64,000 nt of DNA from UBA7477 sp045602925 (GTDB lineage: Bacteria; Bacillota; Clostridia; Oscillospirales; Ruminococcaceae), in contig JAZSCN010000016.1 of assembly GCA_045602925.1 (NCBI GenBank), positions 1 through 64,000 on the forward strand, written 5' to 3'. Both the position numbers and the translations under genes were made by a program. The notes below the pieces were generated by a model. The model was not told the origin of the DNA, made no database searches, and worked only from the letters and a program-made list of their open reading frames with translations. Numbering within the stretch: the stretch's first letter is position 1; the number at the start of each line of letters is the position of its first letter. Below, in pieces: positions 53,001-61,208 of the stretch.

Positions 53001-53712
53001 TGACCCTCAGGATGCAGACGAGCTGTACACCGAGTATGTAAATGTCCTCGCTAACAACAAATTGGAGCACATTGAAGAATTAGATGAATTTTGCGAAAAT
53101 TCCAGTGAAGTAATGAATTTCCTTAAAGAAAACCAAGGAACCTTCAATACTTTAGGAAAAATTGATGGCTTTGCTGAATTCATTTCAGAGGATGGACCAT
53201 TTGGTAAGCTTTCTGCTGCCTCAGACGGACTTGATTTAATTATTGCTGTCGATAATGTCGTGAATGGCGATACTATAGAACAGGTGCAAGGCTCCTTAGA
53301 CCTTTTTGAGATGGCACTTGGACTCACCCCTATAACTAATATCATTGGTACTGTAATAGACGAAATGGAAGATACCATGATTTGGATAGTGAATGGTGCT
53401 CAAAATAAACAGTATCAAGTAGCAATAACACACATTGAAGGATTCCCAGGTGAATTCACATTTGATAACTTAATAATCGATGGCAAGATAACTAATGACG
53501 TACACATTTATGATATCACCATTGAAGACTTAGCCGCAGGAAATAACTTTAATGAAATAATGAATCAGTGTGTTGCTGATAATAACGAAGATGAATTTGT
53601 AATATTTGTATTAGCACGTACTGAATACGAAGCGCATTGCTTAGAGACTGGCGATACTACTTCATTTGGATCATATTTCATAACTACCTATTACAACAGT
53701 CTCAACAACTAA
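50008..53712 (+). CDS. Giant secreted Cys/His repeat protein with InlB-like repeats
   Basis: A 1234-residue exported protein. ATG 50008 follows AAAGGAATGG; MKKKLLSFATSLVLMATSLL is a Sec signal. Residues 43-68 are packed with Cys, His and Glu (a CHDHHEHEEC-type stretch), suggestive of metal binding. About 13 tandem repeats (residues ~105-670) each carry a CT-x-x-G...C-x-x-C knuckle and end in LGH, a pattern I know from clostridial surface proteins. Three InlB/Listeria-Bacteroides repeats (GWYTQ..., GWSTSPTAT..., GWYTDSSYT; about 670-890) follow, then one more Cys knuckle and a helical C-terminus of about 270 residues with no sorting motif. Likely adhesion or surface assembly (inference). Confidence 0.9.
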   Translation: MKKKLLSFATSLVLMATSLLPSFVEYAQEVDIDTTDSDIAYVCEEAECHDHHEHEECETHEEICSIECSFDSVSAPSEAVVYSNASASVGKVVPTVIAATHTHSYTILVGTKRAATCTKDGLGIYKCSGCSSTTEGAIKALGHSTQKKTVNPSCTSQGYTYSYCTREGCTYESTKSGYVPALGHDYSIVAGVKRAATCTEKGLNIVACSRCSSTTEKNTNALGHDMKSKTVNPSCTTQGYTYSYCARSGCSHETPKSGYVSALGHDYSIVAGVKRAATCTEKGLNIVACSRCSSTTEENTSELGHLMQTKTVNPSCTTQGYTYSFCSRSGCSHETAKTGYISALGHTYTDQVGTKREATCTEKGLGIFKCIRCTSTTEANTPALGHIEVTTKTQPTCEDAGYETTICERAGCNYRNTVKTANPLGHEIYTLPHKEATCTEPGYTLNFCTRDGCTHKYETDQEPFLGHDYSKVVVEPTCTEKGYTTSGCSREGCPNHSKTNYTDALGHNLTKKVVDPTCSVRGYTAYTCSRDGCDHSETTDYTDALGHDIDEKVVEPSCTTDGYTKHTCKRDGCTYSTKKDTVPATGHKYTQQVGTKREATCTSSGIGIFKCKYCSSITDGMIDAYGHQIKEEVFEPTYSEEGYTLKTCTRTGCNYSLKTNYKPVLVADTATIILSPNNGTQPWRITKNHGMPYGTLPTVTKTGYSFAGWYTQTLGGERITKDSIIPESGTIYLYAHWTPNTCLISYNSNGGETAFYETISKYGRTITIIPTTPTREGFTFLGWSTSPTATKPSYYPKGSYYVTGNTTFYAVWEGTDNVITYDTMGGSPLSSTIIPYGQETYGYLPTPIHSSKCYSFNGWYTDSSYTQLVKHDTIFPGNNVILYAKWSITHNASPAGGYVKDGNELKMPTCTEGGQYARVICSKCSMPLSTPYYVKPLGHSYTYTYDKRDETLTAECNRCDIVIDDIDYLKYLELRGLKDATQQVKAAALKDYLIYLGYDPQDADELYTEYVNVLANNKLEHIEELDEFCENSSEVMNFLKENQGTFNTLGKIDGFAEFISEDGPFGKLSAASDGLDLIIAVDNVVNGDTIEQVQGSLDLFEMALGLTPITNIIGTVIDEMEDTMIWIVNGAQNKQYQVAITHIEGFPGEFTFDNLIIDGKITNDVHIYDITIEDLAAGNNFNEIMNQCVADNNEDEFVIFVLARTEYEAHCLETGDTTSFGSYFITTYYNSLNN
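50548..50873 (+). repeat. 83-nt exact direct repeat inside the surface protein gene
   Basis: The 83 bases at 50548-50630 recur exactly at 50791-50873, 243 bp (81 codons) apart, and the rest of the unit is also close to identical. This marks a recent duplication of a two-repeat protein unit. Confidence 0.9.
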
Positions 53713-53729
53713 GTAAAACTAAACCACCA

Positions 53730-53762
53730 CAAGACTTCGCTCAATGCGAAGTCTTGTTTTTT
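53730..53762 (+). terminator. Terminator of the giant surface protein gene
   Basis: CAAGACTTCGC/GCGAAGTCTTG (53730-53740 and 53746-53756) followed by TTTTTTA. Confidence 0.92.
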
Positions 53763-53765
53763 ACA

Positions 53766-53800
53766 GAAAAAAGCCTTACCCTGCGTTACAAGGTAAGGCT
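53766..53800 (-). terminator. Terminator of the reductase-acetyltransferase operon
   Basis: On the minus strand AGCCTTACC (53792-53800) pairs with GGTAAGGCT (53772-53780), followed by TTTTT. It faces the surface protein terminator. Confidence 0.85.
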
Positions 53801-53813
53801 TAGCTATTTCTTG

Positions 53814-54602
53814 CTAATCTATATAAGCTTCTTTTGGTATAGTATAATAGTCGGTGAGAAGCTCGGGACTTATTCTTGAATAGATTTTAAGTACGGCTTC
53901 TCTACAGCCCTTTGCATCTATAACACGCACGGTTGCGTTCCCAAGCTTTCCAAAAGTTTGTACGCCGAGCTCTGTGAACGCGTTATCAAAATTCACATAG
54001 AACTTTGACACATCGTCGCACTTAGAGCACTTATGTCCGTGCATTTGTCCGACAAATTGTCTGCCGTTTTCGTCAATTATTGTTGTTTTATAGCCTGCAG
54101 GGTTTAGTCTGTCGGGAAGGCTAGCGAGCTCGTCTACAGAATGTATAAAGGTATTCTTATCATTGCCAACGCCGATAAGCAGGATTTTTGCACCGATGTC
54201 ACCGAGTCTTGCCCACACTGAGCCAACAGGTGCAGGAGAGGTTACATTTTCCTCGCCCTTTATAAACTCCTTGGCGTTCTTTCCATAAGCCCAGACAGAA
54301 TGTGTTGGGTGAAGTGAACGCACGCCGTCTTTTCTTTTAAGTGCACAGTTAGGAAGCGCGCCGAGGCAGGATTCGGTATTCTTTACATCAAACACCGGTT
54401 GCTCGGCGTGTACGTTATCCCAGCTATGAGTCGGAACTATAAAGAGCCCTTCCGAAAGATGCTCGCAGAATGCGTCTATAACTGTATCTGCTCCACCCTC
54501 GACCATACCAATAGCCTTCATTGATGTATGGATCACAACTGTATCTGTTTTCTCTATGCCCATTATTTCAAACTGGCTTATAAGCTGTTCCTTGCTATGC
54601 AT
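53814..54602 (-). CDS. Aminoglycoside N3-acetyltransferase (AAC(3)) family protein
   Basis: A 262-residue member of the Antibiotic_NAT family, beginning MHSKEQLISQFEIMGI. Visible features are VVIHTSMKAIG (about residue 24), SLHPTHSVWAYG with the family His (about 100) and GSVWARLGDIGAKILLIGVG, ending with an acidic/His segment. Known members acetylate aminoglycosides at N3, but many relatives in anaerobes are housekeeping or inactive on drugs, so resistance cannot be read from sequence. CGGAGG precedes ATG 54602 (earlier ATG rejected). Second gene after the aldo/keto reductase. Confidence 0.88.
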   Translation of the reverse strand: MHSKEQLISQFEIMGIEKTDTVVIHTSMKAIGMVEGGADTVIDAFCEHLSEGLFIVPTHSWDNVHAEQPVFDVKNTESCLGALPNCALKRKDGVRSLHPTHSVWAYGKNAKEFIKGEENVTSPAPVGSVWARLGDIGAKILLIGVGNDKNTFIHSVDELASLPDRLNPAGYKTTIIDENGRQFVGQMHGHKCSKCDDVSKFYVNFDNAFTELGVQTFGKLGNATVRVIDAKGCREAVLKIYSRISPELLTDYYTIPKEAYID

Positions 54603-54640
54603 ATTATTGCCTCCGATTTTTATGTGCAAGCTACCAGGCG

Positions 54641-55633
54641 TTATCCCTTAATAATACTATCAATCTTTGAAAGCTCATCTGCTGTAAAGCTTAGATTATC
54701 GATACAGCCTGCGTTTTCTATAATCTGCTCCGGACGGCTTGCACCGATAAGAACAGTTGCTACGGCCTTATTATTGAGCACCCAAGCGAGCGCCATCTGT
54801 GAGAGTGACTGACCTCTTTCCTTAGCCATATCGTTAAGTGCATTGAGCTTTTTAATCATAGCTTCGGTAAGCTCTCCACCAATCCAAGTCTGACCTCTGC
54901 CGACTCTGGAATCAGCCGGAACACCGTTTAGATACTTACTTGTGAGAAAGCCCTGGTAGAGTGGCGAGAATACGGAAAGTCCGATGCCGTTTTCATAGCA
55001 ATACTCGTCGAGCTTATCATCCTCTACCCAGCGATTGAGTATAGCGTAGGATGGCTGATTTACGATAAACGGAGTTTTAAGCTCCTTGAAAATCTTTTGA
55101 ATCTCGGCAGTCTTTTCGCTACCGTAGTTTGATATACCTACATAGAGCGCCTTGCCCTGTCTAACGACAGAATCGAGTGCGACTGCAATTTCTTCAAGTG
55201 GAGCTTCCGGGTCATAGACATGGTGATAGAAGATATCGACATAGTCAAGTCCCATTCTCTTAAGACTCTGGTCGAGTGATGCTATAAGATACTTTCTCGA
55301 GCCGTGCTTTGCGCCGTATGGGCCTGGCCACATATCATAGCCTGCCTTTGTAGAAATAATCATTTCGTCACGGTACTGCTTCATTCCTCTTTCGAGTACC
55401 TTACCGAAATTTGCTTCGGCAGAGCCGTCATAGCCACCGTAGTTATTTGCTAAATCAAAGTGTGTTATGCCCAAGTCGAACGCAGTATGGCACATCTTCT
55501 CGACTCTCTCAAACGGAGTATCGAAGCCGAAGTTATGCCACATACCGAGTGACACGGCAGGAAGCTTGAGTCCACTCTTTCCGCATCTGTTATAGACCAT
55601 TTTATCGTATCTTTTATCATTTGCTGTATACAT
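54641..55633 (-). CDS. Aldo/keto reductase, YghZ-like
   Basis: A 330-residue NADPH-dependent reductase. It begins MYTANDKRYDKMVYNRCGKS; the catalytic Asp-Tyr-Lys-His set is suggested by FDLANNYGG (Tyr), STKAGY (Lys) and YHHVYDPEAPLE (His), with ISNYG and GASRPEQI for cofactor binding. Close to the YghZ type that reduces L-glyceraldehyde 3-phosphate and methylglyoxal. AAGGGAG precedes the ATG; first gene of the two-gene unit. Confidence 0.92.
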   Translation of the reverse strand: MYTANDKRYDKMVYNRCGKSGLKLPAVSLGMWHNFGFDTPFERVEKMCHTAFDLGITHFDLANNYGGYDGSAEANFGKVLERGMKQYRDEMIISTKAGYDMWPGPYGAKHGSRKYLIASLDQSLKRMGLDYVDIFYHHVYDPEAPLEEIAVALDSVVRQGKALYVGISNYGSEKTAEIQKIFKELKTPFIVNQPSYAILNRWVEDDKLDEYCYENGIGLSVFSPLYQGFLTSKYLNGVPADSRVGRGQTWIGGELTEAMIKKLNALNDMAKERGQSLSQMALAWVLNNKAVATVLIGASRPEQIIENAGCIDNLSFTADELSKIDSIIKG

Positions 55634-55680
55634 AGAATTTTCTCCCTTCAAAATTGGTATTGTCATTTTACTTGTCTAAA

Positions 55681-55703
55681 ATTATACCACAGCTCAAAAT
55701 CGT
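55681..55703 (-). promoter_or_regulatory. Promoter of the aldo/keto reductase gene
   Basis: Extended -10 TGGTATAAT (55681-55689, minus strand) with a weak TGTAAA-like -35 17 bp upstream. Confidence 0.5.
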
Positions 55704-55749
55704 TTTACATTATTTTTCTGACAAATATATCAAGGATTATAGGATATGT

Positions 55750-56637
55750 TTAATCTCTGAAGAATGAAATCTGCTCGGTGTTACAATCGATTGCTTCCTC
55801 GCTGATAATATCTATATGGAAAACGTGACCTGCAGACTTATCCTTCTTTCCGTACTCCTTATACACATAAGGAACCATTTTCTCGATGAACTTTTCTATA
55901 ATATCCTTAGAGCAAGGTGTGAGGCCGTCGTTTACGCTCACCATAACAAAAGACTCAGGATAGCTACTATTTATGTATTCAAGGTAATTGCAGATGCTTT
56001 CGCAGGTTGCCTTATCCATACTTTCGGGAAGATACCACTTCATACAGATATCGTCATCTCTTGCGTCGACCTTATACACGCCACAGTTAAGTGCGACCTT
56101 TCGAGGCACGGGAACGCTTAAATTTTCTATAGAAGGCAAGAGCTTTCTATACTGCTCACTTGTTGCAAAGACGCAATACTGTGCCACAAGCTGAGCGCCT
56201 GCAGAATCGCCGACCATATACAGTCTATCCATATCGAGTCGATACTCGTCGGCATTTTTCTTTATAAAGCACATAAGCTCACATACATCGGAAAATCCAC
56301 TTGGATACTTATTCTCCGGGGCAAGCCTATAATTAAAATTCACCACTGCGAAGCCCTGCTGTGCAAGATGCTTTGTATACCTGCTATACAGCTCCTTGTC
56401 TCCATAGAACCAGCCACCACCATGCACGCTCACGATAGTCGGTAGCTTTTTATCCTCATTGTTTTTAGGGTAATAAAAGTCGGCTAGATGCCAGGTTTTA
56501 TCCTCGGCATCGGTATTCACATACTCAACATTTGTAATCTCCTCAATTTCACAAGGCATTGGGATTTTACTGTCGCGTTCGCTGTCGCCCTTTGCCCACC
56601 GGCCTCTAAGCACATTTGCTTCGTCAATATAGCTCAT
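55750..56637 (-). CDS. Alpha/beta hydrolase, esterase/lipase (HSL-like)
   Basis: A 295-residue serine esterase. HGGGWFYGD (oxyanion hole, about residue 73), YRLAPENKYP, nucleophile GDSAGAQ (about residue 145) and a C-terminal His in GHVFHID mark the hormone-sensitive-lipase group acting on short acyl esters. No signal peptide, so intracellular. CGGAGG precedes the ATG; it follows the DUF4298 gene by 18 bp. Confidence 0.9.
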   Translation of the reverse strand: MSYIDEANVLRGRWAKGDSERDSKIPMPCEIEEITNVEYVNTDAEDKTWHLADFYYPKNNEDKKLPTIVSVHGGGWFYGDKELYSRYTKHLAQQGFAVVNFNYRLAPENKYPSGFSDVCELMCFIKKNADEYRLDMDRLYMVGDSAGAQLVAQYCVFATSEQYRKLLPSIENLSVPVPRKVALNCGVYKVDARDDDICMKWYLPESMDKATCESICNYLEYINSSYPESFVMVSVNDGLTPCSKDIIEKFIEKMVPYVYKEYGKKDKSAGHVFHIDIISEEAIDCNTEQISFFRD

Positions 56638-56655
56638 AGTACGCCTCCGAATTTA

Positions 56656-56928
56656 TTAAAGATATTCCTTCACCTTAGTAAGAAGCTCATAGAGTCCGTC
56701 CTGCGAGAGCACTCCCCTTTTTAGCGTCGGTGGAAGTCTTCCTTCTTCGTCCTCTTGATAGTCACAGAGCCACAAGCCACTTTCCATATAATCTATAAGC
56801 TCTAAGACCATTTTATTAATAATTTCATCCTCAGAAATAAGGAACGGATTACTTGAAAGGGCACCTGCTATGGCATCAAAATACACTTCCATACGGATTA
56901 TGCGATTTATTACTTCGCTACTGTTCAT
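56656..56928 (-). CDS. DUF4298 family protein
   Basis: A 90-residue small protein beginning MNSSEVINRIIRMEVYFDAI. The segment SGLWLCDYQEDEEGRLPPTL and KRGVLSQDGLYELL matches DUF4298, whose members are short helical proteins of unknown role in Firmicutes. AAGGAG lies before ATG 56928; a GTG nine bases earlier overlaps the RBS. First gene of a unit with the esterase. Confidence 0.85.
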   Translation of the reverse strand: MNSSEVINRIIRMEVYFDAIAGALSSNPFLISEDEIINKMVLELIDYMESGLWLCDYQEDEEGRLPPTLKRGVLSQDGLYELLTKVKEYL

Positions 56929-56963
56929 ATATGCCACTCCTTGACTCTCTGTATTTCACTTTG

Positions 56964-56992
56964 ATTATATCACAAGCTAATGCTTAAATCAA
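56964..56992 (-). promoter_or_regulatory. Promoter of the DUF4298-esterase unit
   Basis: TTGATT (56987-56992) and TATAAT (56964-56969), 17-bp spacer, minus strand. Confidence 0.78.
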
Positions 56993-57024
56993 CGATAAAG
57001 CTTAGATAATTTTTCTTGTTGTTC

Positions 57025-57053
57025 TTTACTTTAGTGAAAAAATAGTGTAAAAT
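57025..57053 (+). promoter_or_regulatory. Promoter of tex
   Basis: TTTACT (57025-57030) and TAAAAT (57048-57053), 17-bp spacer. Confidence 0.65.
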
Positions 57054-57091
57054 AATCTTATGGAATTTTAAGCCTTAAGGGAGGTATTATT

Positions 57092-59251
57092 TTGGATATA
57101 AATCAGATGCTCTCGGAGGAATTTAAGCTAAGACGAGAACAGATTGACAACACCGTTGCACTCATTGACGACGGAAAGACTATTCCTTTTATTGCACGAT
57201 ACAGAAAGGAAATGACGGGCTCGCTCGACGACCAGCTTTTAAGAGAAATCTTTGACAGACTCACCTATCTTAGAAATCTCACAAAGCGTAAGGAGGAAAT
57301 CACAAACTCCATTACCGAGCAGGGCAAGATGACTGACGAGCTTATGTCGGCTATTGACAAGGCTGTTACGCTTGTTGAGGTTGAGGATATTTACAGACCG
57401 TACAAGCAAAAGAGAAAGACAAGGGGCTCTGTTGCAAGGGCGAAGGGACTCGAGCCACTCGCTGAAATACTGCTTTCTCAAGATGAAAAGACAGTTCCAG
57501 AGGAAGAAGCTAAAGCTTTCATTCACGAGGATGAAGATGCTGAAAAGAGCGTACTTACTGTAGAAGACGCACTTCAGGGTGCTATGGATATTATCGCTGA
57601 GGATGTATCCGACAATGCTGACCTTAGAAAATACATTCGTCAGCTTTTCTCACAGATTGGAAAAATCTCCTCGAAGGCTTCTGACGAAGAAGCTGAAACT
57701 GTATACAAGACCTACTACGAATACAGCGAGGGCGTCAAGAAAATCGCAGGTCACAGAGTCTTGGCTCTTGACAGAGGTGAGAAGGAAAACGCACTAAAGG
57801 TTTCTGTTGACATAACAGAGGGTGCAGGTGAGAGAGCCTGCTGTCAGAAGTATGTAAAGAACTCATCGGCTTGTGCAGAGCTTGTAAGGCTTGCTTGCGA
57901 GGACAGCTACAAGCGACTTATCTATCCTTCGATTGAACGAGAAATAAGAAGCGAGCTTACCTCAAATGCCTGCGAGGGTGCTATAAAGGTATTCGGTGAA
58001 AATCTAAAGCAGCTTCTTATGCAGCCACCAATCAAGAACAGCGTAACCTTAGGTCTTGACCCTGCGTACAGAACAGGCTGTAAGATTGCTGTTGTTGACG
58101 GAACAGGAAAGGTACTCGACACAACTGTCGTATACCCTACTCCACCACAGAACAAGATTGACGAGGCTAAGAAAAAGCTCACGGCACTCATAAGAAAGCA
58201 TAATGTAACAACAATCTCTATCGGCAACGGAACAGCCAGCCGAGAGTCTGAAGCTTTTGTTGCACAGATGCTAAAGGAAATTCCCGAGAAGGTAAGCTAC
58301 ATGGTTGTATCAGAGGCAGGCGCTTCTGTTTACTCAGCTTCAAAGCTTGCTGCAGAAGAGTTCCCGGAATATGACGTATCCTTAAGAAGTGCAGTTTCTA
58401 TTGCAAGACGCTTGCAGGACCCACTTGCTGAGCTTGTAAAGATTGACCCTAAGGCGATCGGTGTTGGTCAGTATCAGCACGATATGCCTAAGAATCGAAT
58501 GGACGAGGCACTCACGGGTGTTGTTGAAGACTGCGTAAACAATGTCGGTGTTGACCTTAACACTGCGAGCCACAGCCTGCTTTCATACATCTCAGGCATC
58601 AACTCATCTGTTGCGAAGAACATTGTAAAATATCGTGAAGAAAACGGCGCGTTCACAGACAGAAAGCAGCTTCTTAAAGTTTCAAAGCTTGGTGCAAAGG
58701 CTTACGAGCAGTGTGCAGGCTTCCTTAGAGTTCGTGACGGAAAGAATCCACTTGATAACACATCTGTTCACCCTGAAAGCTATGACGCTGCAAAGGCACT
58801 TTTAGAGAAGTGTGGCTACGCTCTTTCGGACATTGGAACATCGAGTCTTTCCGACCTTTCCGACAAGGCGACAAAGGCAGGTCTTTCGACTCTCGCACAA
58901 GAAATAGGCGTTGGCGTTCCTACACTCAGCGACATTGTCAAGGAGCTTCAAAAACCGGGCCGTGACCCGAGAGATGAGCTTCCTAAGCCTATTATGAGAA
59001 GCGGCGACATTATGGAACTCAAGGATCTTTCAGCAGGCATGGAGCTTGTGGGAACGGTAAGAAATGTTATCGACTTCGGCGCATTTGTTGACATAGGAGT
59101 TCACGAAGACGGACTTGTTCATATTTCGCAGATGACAAACCGATTTATAAAGCATCCTATGGAGGTTGTAAAGGTCGGTGATGTTGTCAAGGTCAAGGTG
59201 CTCGACGTTGACGTAAAGCGAAAGAGAATTTCTCTTACTATGAAAATATAA
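57092..59251 (+). CDS. Tex family RNA-binding transcription accessory protein
   Basis: A 719-residue Tex/YhgF protein. Domains in order: N-terminal helical region (PFIARYRKEMTGSLDDQLL), YqgF-like RNase H fold (LGLDPAYRTGCKIAVVDGTG, about residue 320), helix-hairpin-helix pair (INSSVAKNIVKYREENGAF, about 510), and a C-terminal S1 domain (GTVRNVIDFGAFVDIGVHED, about 655). Eukaryotic Spt6 is related. It binds nucleic acid and affects transcription; mutants are pleiotropic. The start is a TTG at 57092 after GGGAGG. Single gene with its own promoter and terminator. Confidence 0.95.
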   Translation: MDINQMLSEEFKLRREQIDNTVALIDDGKTIPFIARYRKEMTGSLDDQLLREIFDRLTYLRNLTKRKEEITNSITEQGKMTDELMSAIDKAVTLVEVEDIYRPYKQKRKTRGSVARAKGLEPLAEILLSQDEKTVPEEEAKAFIHEDEDAEKSVLTVEDALQGAMDIIAEDVSDNADLRKYIRQLFSQIGKISSKASDEEAETVYKTYYEYSEGVKKIAGHRVLALDRGEKENALKVSVDITEGAGERACCQKYVKNSSACAELVRLACEDSYKRLIYPSIEREIRSELTSNACEGAIKVFGENLKQLLMQPPIKNSVTLGLDPAYRTGCKIAVVDGTGKVLDTTVVYPTPPQNKIDEAKKKLTALIRKHNVTTISIGNGTASRESEAFVAQMLKEIPEKVSYMVVSEAGASVYSASKLAAEEFPEYDVSLRSAVSIARRLQDPLAELVKIDPKAIGVGQYQHDMPKNRMDEALTGVVEDCVNNVGVDLNTASHSLLSYISGINSSVAKNIVKYREENGAFTDRKQLLKVSKLGAKAYEQCAGFLRVRDGKNPLDNTSVHPESYDAAKALLEKCGYALSDIGTSSLSDLSDKATKAGLSTLAQEIGVGVPTLSDIVKELQKPGRDPRDELPKPIMRSGDIMELKDLSAGMELVGTVRNVIDFGAFVDIGVHEDGLVHISQMTNRFIKHPMEVVKVGDVVKVKVLDVDVKRKRISLTMKI

Positions 59252-59261
59252 CGGCATACAA

Positions 59262-59298
59262 AACAGCCCCTGCTCAATGCAAGGGCTGTTACTTTTTT
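59262..59298. terminator. Terminator between tex and the NPQTG protein
   Basis: AACAGCCCCTGC/GCAAGGGCTGTT (59262-59273 and 59279-59290) followed by ACTTTTTT on the plus strand; on the minus strand the stem is followed by TTTG, so it may serve both. Confidence 0.8.
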
Positions 59299-59308
59299 GT
59301 CTTAGAGA

Positions 59309-60952
59309 TTACTTCTCATCTGACATTTTTTCTTTGAGAACTACCGAGCCACTCATTACAGCTGCAGCGAGGAGAAGCACGGCGAAGATGCCTGTTGCGC
59401 TATCCCCTGTCTGTGGGTTATCGTCGTCTGAACCGCCTACTATAGTGTCATCTTCTGTTGTTGTAGTAGTTGATTCTGAAGTTGTGGTGGTTGTAGTGGT
59501 TGTTGGCTCCGGAGTTGTTGTAGTGGTTGTAGTGGTTGTTGGCTCCGGTGTTGTTGTAGTTGTAGTAGTTGTGGTAGTGGTTGTGGTAGTTGTTGGCTCC
59601 GGTGTTGTTGTGGTAGTTGTAGTGGTTGGCTCTGGAGGTGTTGTGGTGGTTGTAGTGGTTGTTGGCTCCGGAGGTGGTGTGGTGGTTGTAGTAGTCGTAG
59701 TTGTTGTAGTTGTGGTTATTTCAGATGCATCACCTAGCTGAAACTCGAAATACTGAACATCGTTACTTTCCTTTACTGTTATAGGAATTTCGCCTGGATT
59801 TGCATAATTATCCCTGAGGTTTAAAAACGAAAGTGTATACTCGCCTGCCGGCACAAACATAAGTGTATCGCCATCGTCAGGGTATTCAATCGTAGAAACT
59901 GTAATCTCGGTAACGTTTCTGATTTCCTCAGAGTCATATTCGCTCCAACCACTAATGGAATTACCATATGACCAGTGATATATGGTGTTCCAGCGATAGC
60001 TTCTTGTTTCCTTTTCTACATAGAACTCAATATATCCATCTGCATCAGGCATAACGGCATTGATAATCGCACCACTTTGAATAGTAAAGACAGCATAGTT
60101 AGCATAGTTGCCATCAATTATGCTGAGTATAGCTTCATCCCTAACGTTGATTGTACCGTTATCGTAAAAGTTTTCATAAAGCTCTGAAAACTTCATTTTA
60201 ATCTTTATATACTCTGTATCGGTATCCTTTACATCAACAACAGAGTGGCCGAGATTTCCTGCTACTGCACTACCCCTAGCATAGTAAGGGTCATCTTTGT
60301 CATAGGTGTAATTTGCAACTGTTGCATCAAAGGTTGTAAGCTTACCTGCATTGTCATTGTAGGAATAGGTCTTTGAAACAAGTGTGTCGCCCGTATTGTC
60401 ATAAAGGGTGATTTCACCTTGTATAGTTCTGTTTGCCCATCTTGAGTCTACGTTGAGAGCGAACTTTCCTGCAGGGAGCACATAATCTGCCTCATCCTTT
60501 GAATTAAAGCTGTAGACGTGGTATGTGTCAGTCTCGTTCTCATAGCAAGGAACACTATCGTCATACACCTGTGCTGAACCATTACCGAGTGGACGCAGAA
60601 CCTCAGTAATTACGTCATCATCGCCGATATACTTGTAAAATTCATTGATAGACAGATTGTAATAGCCTGCTTTTTTGATGCCTGAATCATTAAGTTCAGT
60701 AATCGTGCCGGTGTTGGTCTTAATTTCTACTACCTCTGTGCCGTTGGAATTCTTCAAAACGACGTCATTGAAGCCGAAAATCTCTTCGCCCTCTGCATCA
60801 AGAAACTTGATATTTACAAGGTTTTTCGGTACTGAGGTAATGGATACCTTTGGGTTTTCTACGGCATTTACGAGTGAAGCTGACGACAAGAGTGTGCTTG
60901 CAAAGGTCAGCGCTGTAAATGCACTTAAAAGTCTTTTGGTTAGTTTGTTCAT
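59309..60952 (-). CDS. Cell-wall-anchored Thr-rich surface protein (NPQTG signal)
   Basis: A 547-residue surface protein. ATG 60952 after GGAGGG gives MNKLTKRLLSAFTALTFAST, a Sec signal. Residues 30-400 are beta-rich extracellular domains of no family I recognise. A linker of about 85 residues is nearly pure Thr with PEP/PPEP breaks (about 415-500). The C-terminus has NPQTGDS, a hydrophobic stretch and a basic KEK tail: a sortase sorting signal. No sortase gene is in the window. The Thr codons make a long GTT/GTG repeat tract. Confidence 0.88.
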   Translation of the reverse strand: MNKLTKRLLSAFTALTFASTLLSSASLVNAVENPKVSITSVPKNLVNIKFLDAEGEEIFGFNDVVLKNSNGTEVVEIKTNTGTITELNDSGIKKAGYYNLSINEFYKYIGDDDVITEVLRPLGNGSAQVYDDSVPCYENETDTYHVYSFNSKDEADYVLPAGKFALNVDSRWANRTIQGEITLYDNTGDTLVSKTYSYNDNAGKLTTFDATVANYTYDKDDPYYARGSAVAGNLGHSVVDVKDTDTEYIKIKMKFSELYENFYDNGTINVRDEAILSIIDGNYANYAVFTIQSGAIINAVMPDADGYIEFYVEKETRSYRWNTIYHWSYGNSISGWSEYDSEEIRNVTEITVSTIEYPDDGDTLMFVPAGEYTLSFLNLRDNYANPGEIPITVKESNDVQYFEFQLGDASEITTTTTTTTTTTTTPPPEPTTTTTTTTPPEPTTTTTTTTPEPTTTTTTTTTTTTTTTPEPTTTTTTTTTPEPTTTTTTTTSESTTTTTEDDTIVGGSDDDNPQTGDSATGIFAVLLLAAAVMSGSVVLKEKMSDEK

Positions 60953-61144
60953 GATTTCCCTCCTGAATATAAAACATTCAAGGATAAATATATCATAGTA
61001 ATGTTGCATTTATATTTGTTTGTTGAAAATAAATTATTAACCCAAATGTTATGCAAAATGCCTTGTTACAGCTTCTTGCCGTACAGAAAAATCGCCTACT
61101 TCCAAAGTTCCAAAAACATTTACAACTTATATCATAAAAATACT

Positions 61145-61172
61145 TTGCAATTGAAAGCGTATATGCTATAAT
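61145..61172 (+). promoter_or_regulatory. Promoter of the wall-binding/MBOAT unit
   Basis: TTGCAA (61145-61150) and TATAAT (61167-61172), 16-bp spacer. The rest of the 60953-61208 gap shows no other gene. Confidence 0.7.
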
Positions 61173-61208
61173 GGTGCTATAAACTATTTTTTCAAGAGGG
61201 TGTGACTT

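Noticed and set aside
53637..53879. 80-codon plus-strand frame
   Set aside because: It spans the end of the surface protein gene and two terminators and has no RBS.
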